Assembly: GCA_016719295.1 (NCBI GenBank)
Contig: JADKAF010000001.1
Span: forward strand, 5,208,001 to 5,272,000
Direction: 5' to 3'
Length of the DNA stretch: 64,000 nucleotides
DNA from: Planctomycetota bacterium
GTDB lineage: Bacteria; Planctomycetota; UBA1135; JADKAF01
Below, one piece after another: positions 60,896 through 64,000 of this stretch. Under the pieces are notes generated by a model. That model had not been told where the DNA came from. It saw only the letters and a list, made by a program, of their open reading frames with translations, and did no database searches. Numbering within the stretch: position 1 is the stretch's first letter; each line of letters opens with the position of its first letter. Position numbers and translations under genes: made by a program.

Positions 60896-63800
60896 ATGGC
60901 GGAATCATGTTCCCAAGACCCGAAGGCTGTCCGGCTTGCGCAGTATCTGCGCGAGGTCGTGCGATCGAAGATGACGACGGTTCGCGACATCGCGACCTAC
61001 GAGGAAGTCGTCTGGCTCGATCAAGTTCCGGACCTCGCGAGTTGCTACCAGGCTTCGCAGCTCACCGACTCGCCGGACGCCGAGGGAGCCGACGTCAGCA
61101 CCTGGCTACAGATCAACGATCAGGAGTTACCAAAGCCGCCTGTTCCTCCGGCCGAGCTCACGCCGTGGCTTAAGCAGCAGGAGTTCGAGCAAGCCCGCCG
61201 CGATCCACCCAAGCTTCAGCCGCAAGCCACGATTGAGGATCCCCACTGGGACTCGAAAGACTCGGATGAGCCCACCAAGGTGACGATCCGCCTCGCCGAT
61301 CGCCCGGGGGTCGAGGAGCTCTACCAGACCTACTGCACGATCTGGCACCAATGGGCAACCGAACTCGGCGACAGCCTCCGCGCGCAGGAGCTCTACAGCA
61401 AGCTCTACCAGATCCACCGCCGCCTCGACCGCGAAGGTGAGACACTCCAGCTGTGTGTAGGCTTTGGGCTGCTCGATTGGCAAAAGCCCGGAGGAAAAGC
61501 CGCGAAGATCCGACGCCATGTAGTCACAGCGACAGCGGAGTTGGAGTTCGATCCCAAGCTCGGTGCCATGCGTGTCTCGTGCCCGTCCGAGGGAACGAAC
61601 GTCTCCCTGGAACGTGACATGCTGGATCGCGAGTTCGATCCGCCGCAGAGCCAGACAGCAGAGGTCGAGGCGACATTAGCTTCCATTGGCTCTGACGATG
61701 CTGTCTGGGACCGAGATCGGATGCATGCAGCACTTCAGACCTGGGGCCGCCTGCTCGACCCGAAGACCCGATGGTCGCCAGCGCTCTCGGCCGAAGAGGG
61801 GCGTGACGCAGTGCCAGCGCTCACCTGGGCGCCGGCGGTCATCCTTCGCAAGCGGGGCTCCACGGCACTTCTCCGCCTTTACGAAAAGATAATCCAGCAA
61901 CTGCGAAGCTCTGGCATCCTTCCGGCGGGCTGGGCCAGCCTCGTCGAAGTCACGAGCGACGCAGCGCCTCATGAGAGCAACGACCCACGATCTCCCAACT
62001 ATTGGCCCGACGAGGGCTCCGAGATCTACTTCCCGCTGCCGGCCAACGCACAACAGCGGGAGATCGTCGGAGCTATCCGCACGCGACGCGGCGTCGTCGT
62101 TCAAGGCCCACCAGGCACGGGGAAGAGCCACACGATTGCCAACCTGATGTGCCACCTTCTGGCCAGCGGGCAACGCGTGCTGGTGACGGCTGAGAATCCT
62201 CGAGCACTCGCCGTGTTGCGCGACAAGCTCCCACCGGAGCTCCAGCCCCTCTGCGTCAGTGTCCTTGGCCAAGGTGGTGACGCGTTCGAAGCTCTCAGCA
62301 AGACCGTCAGGGAGATTTCAAGCCGTCGCGCGCTGTGGAGCGAGGAGCAAGGACAGGAGCAGATCGCGTCCCTTCAGAGGCAATTGCTCGAAGCGAAGCG
62401 GGCGCTCGAGGATCTGGACAGAGAACACAGGGACATTCGTCTGGGAGAGACCCAGAAGCACAACCCCGCACCCGGATACCACGGCACACCCCAGGGGATC
62501 GCATCCAAGGTCTCCGAACAGCGTGGTGATTACGACTGGTTGGACCTCGGCGATAGCGATGCTGCCGAAGCGCCGCTCCGCAACGCGGAAGCCACACGAT
62601 GGCTCGAGCTACAGCGCAGCTCCAATCCGGACGAAGAGGCGGAACTCGACGACCTGCTGATCCCGCTAGAGGAATTACCGCCTTCGACGGAAGTGGAAGA
62701 CCTTATTGCCACTTCAGTAGAGCGCAAGCGGAGGCGAGACGAGTTCGTAGCAGAGGCGACGACGCCAGGATTCAATGCCCTGCTGCGATTTCCTGAGAGC
62801 GACCTCCGTAGGCTGCGTGAGCAACTCGAACACCTTCGGAACGCCTGGACGGACCTGCCCTCCGCTTCATGGTGCAGAGAAGCCGCAAGGATCACGCGCA
62901 TCGGTGACCTAGGCGGCTGGCAGGTCCTTCTGCAGAGGACTGGAGAGAGTCTGCAGCACGTGGACCAGCTCTCGGACCGACTCGGCCAACGACGAGTCGA
63001 TGTCCCTGCGGACCTAGCACCCGAGCAAGTCCGAGACGATGCGCAGGTCGTTCTCGAGCATCTGAACGCGGGCGGAAAGTGGAAACGGATGCTTGGCCTC
63101 GGCCGCCCAAGGGCGGTCCGCGGTCGTGAGTACCTGATCGACAAGGTGCGCGTCGACGCTAGCCCAGCCGACGAACCGCACGAGCTCGAGGGCGTCATCC
63201 ACGCGATGAATCGCCGCATCACCATCAACCAGCTCGCCCAAGCCTGGGTGCCGCACACAAGACCCAGCGCAGACAGCGACGCCGAGACCGTTCTCGCCCA
63301 CATCCGGATGTGGGCAGACCACCTCCGCTCCTCCATCGCCGTCGGCAATCTCGATCGGGAGTTGCGTATTCGAATCCAGTCGCAACTCGACATCGCCCTG
63401 CCCGAAGACTGGATGGCTGCACGCGAGCGTGACTGGCTGCGCGTGATCGATGCTGCGCGCTCTGAGCTGGAACTGATGAAGGCGGAGCAGCGTATTGAGT
63501 CACTGGCGCGTCAGATAGGCGCCAAGGCCCAGCTCCACGATGCGTCGCCACGAATTCTGGAGATGTACGCCGCGATCCAGCGACGCGACGTCAGCAGCTA
63601 CGGCAAGGCTCGCGAAGTCGTCGCTCGCCTGTGGCAACGGCGCAGGATAAGAGACGAGCGCCAAGGGCTAGACGCGCGGATGGCGCAACTCGCAAAGCCC
63701 CTTCGCGATGCCGTCATCAGTACGCTCAACCACCCAGCTTGGTCCCAGCGTCTGGCGATCTTCGAGGAGGCTTGGACGTGGCACGTTTCCGACCGTTGGC

Positions 63801-64000
63801 TCCGCAGGTTCTCCGATCCAGGACGCCTGATGACTGTCGAACGCGAGCGAAGGCGCGCCGATAGCCGCGTCCGAAGCCTCATCACCCAGCTCGCTGCCCA
63901 TCTCGCCTGGCAGAAGTTCTTTCAGCGGCTGGAGCCGAAGCAGGACATGGCCCTGAAGAGCTGGCTCGACACAGTCAAGCGCATGGGCAAGGGCAAGGGG
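60896..64000 (+). CDS. Large SF1 helicase/AAA-domain protein (3' end outside window)
   Basis: ATG 60896, directly after an in-frame TAG and preceded by GGGGAG, opens 1035 codons without a stop to the window end. Near residue 404 is the Walker A motif QGPPGTGKSHT, followed by IANLMCHLL, typical of Upf1-like superfamily 1 helicases. After motif Ia (VLVTAEN) a long helical insertion of over 550 residues begins, with coiled-coil-like stretches, and near the edge SWLDTVKRMGKGKG, which in related large helicases precedes the segment before motif II. The DExx motif, remaining helicase motifs and any C-terminal nuclease therefore lie beyond the window. Codons such as TTA, ATA and CTA, scarce elsewhere in the window, and lower GC suggest recent acquisition. 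Related proteins occur in antiphage islands. Confidence 0.75.
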   Translation, partial: MAESCSQDPKAVRLAQYLREVVRSKMTTVRDIATYEEVVWLDQVPDLASCYQASQLTDSPDAEGADVSTWLQINDQELPKPPVPPAELTPWLKQQEFEQARRDPPKLQPQATIEDPHWDSKDSDEPTKVTIRLADRPGVEELYQTYCTIWHQWATELGDSLRAQELYSKLYQIHRRLDREGETLQLCVGFGLLDWQKPGGKAAKIRRHVVTATAELEFDPKLGAMRVSCPSEGTNVSLERDMLDREFDPPQSQTAEVEATLASIGSDDAVWDRDRMHAALQTWGRLLDPKTRWSPALSAEEGRDAVPALTWAPAVILRKRGSTALLRLYEKIIQQLRSSGILPAGWASLVEVTSDAAPHESNDPRSPNYWPDEGSEIYFPLPANAQQREIVGAIRTRRGVVVQGPPGTGKSHTIANLMCHLLASGQRVLVTAENPRALAVLRDKLPPELQPLCVSVLGQGGDAFEALSKTVREISSRRALWSEEQGQEQIASLQRQLLEAKRALEDLDREHRDIRLGETQKHNPAPGYHGTPQGIASKVSEQRGDYDWLDLGDSDAAEAPLRNAEATRWLELQRSSNPDEEAELDDLLIPLEELPPSTEVEDLIATSVERKRRRDEFVAEATTPGFNALLRFPESDLRRLREQLEHLRNAWTDLPSASWCREAARITRIGDLGGWQVLLQRTGESLQHVDQLSDRLGQRRVDVPADLAPEQVRDDAQVVLEHLNAGGKWKRMLGLGRPRAVRGREYLIDKVRVDASPADEPHELEGVIHAMNRRITINQLAQAWVPHTRPSADSDAETVLAHIRMWADHLRSSIAVGNLDRELRIRIQSQLDIALPEDWMAARERDWLRVIDAARSELELMKAEQRIESLARQIGAKAQLHDASPRILEMYAAIQRRDVSSYGKAREVVARLWQRRRIRDERQGLDARMAQLAKPLRDAVISTLNHPAWSQRLAIFEEAWTWHVSDRWLRRFSDPGRLMTVERERRRADSRVRSLITQLAAHLAWQKFFQRLEPKQDMALKSWLDTVKRMGKGKG

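Overview
The window is a high-GC bacterial chromosome segment that most resembles a member of the Planctomycetota. Hallmarks are a DUF1549/DUF1553 (PSCyt2/PSD1) protein paired with a DUF1501 protein, a planctomycete/acidobacterial-type sigma factor translationally coupled to a Ser/Thr kinase carrying an FGE-like domain, and many secreted proteins of unknown function. The assignment is by gene content only; no rRNA or taxonomic marker gene is present.

Layout: 1-3.0 kb (minus strand) is an O-acetylation pair, MBOAT plus an AlgJ/AlgX-like SGNH protein cut by the window edge. 3.2-12.8 kb holds the DUF1549/DUF1553-DUF1501 pair and two PhoD-like phosphoesterases. 12.8-13.6 kb is gene debris. 13.6-24.5 kb carries housekeeping and secreted genes: a nitronate monooxygenase-like enzyme, PlsC, DUF3179, RluA, a c-type cytochrome and a triple DUF4920 protein, plus an FGE pseudogene.

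24.8-33.2 kb is the most striking region. It is a compact operon for anaerobic benzoyl-CoA degradation: had-oah-dch-bcrCBAD plus a terminal short-chain dehydrogenase. The product of Oah is 3-hydroxypimelyl-CoA, which the dehydrogenase could pass on to beta-oxidation. Immediately downstream (33.2-36.3 kb) is a nitric-oxide response module: a DUF2249/hemerythrin protein, a RIC/YtfE-type di-iron repair protein and a divergent NorR-like sigma-54 activator. A GG-N10-GC promoter fits in front of the repair gene and an FNR-like half-palindrome lies in front of had. Together these suggest aromatic degradation under anoxic, possibly denitrifying, conditions.

36.4-48.5 kb contains a DUF4329 protein, secreted proteins, a HAD hydrolase, an orphan antitoxin with a 12-codon toxin stub, a cupin, a sulfatase-like/TPR lipoprotein and two overlapping ATP-grasp ligases. 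47.2-52.2 kb (minus) is a sigma factor-kinase operon with two unknown genes. 52.5-59.5 kb has a Gly/Pro-rich HEAT-like protein, an MFS permease with a large PDZ-like insertion, a DedA protein and a secreted propeller-like protein.

From about 59.5 kb the character changes: a tRNA-Arg-like sequence with a damaged acceptor stem, about 1.2 kb of non-coding debris, then a lower-GC SF1 helicase-type gene open to the window end. This looks like the edge of an acquired, possibly defence-related, island.
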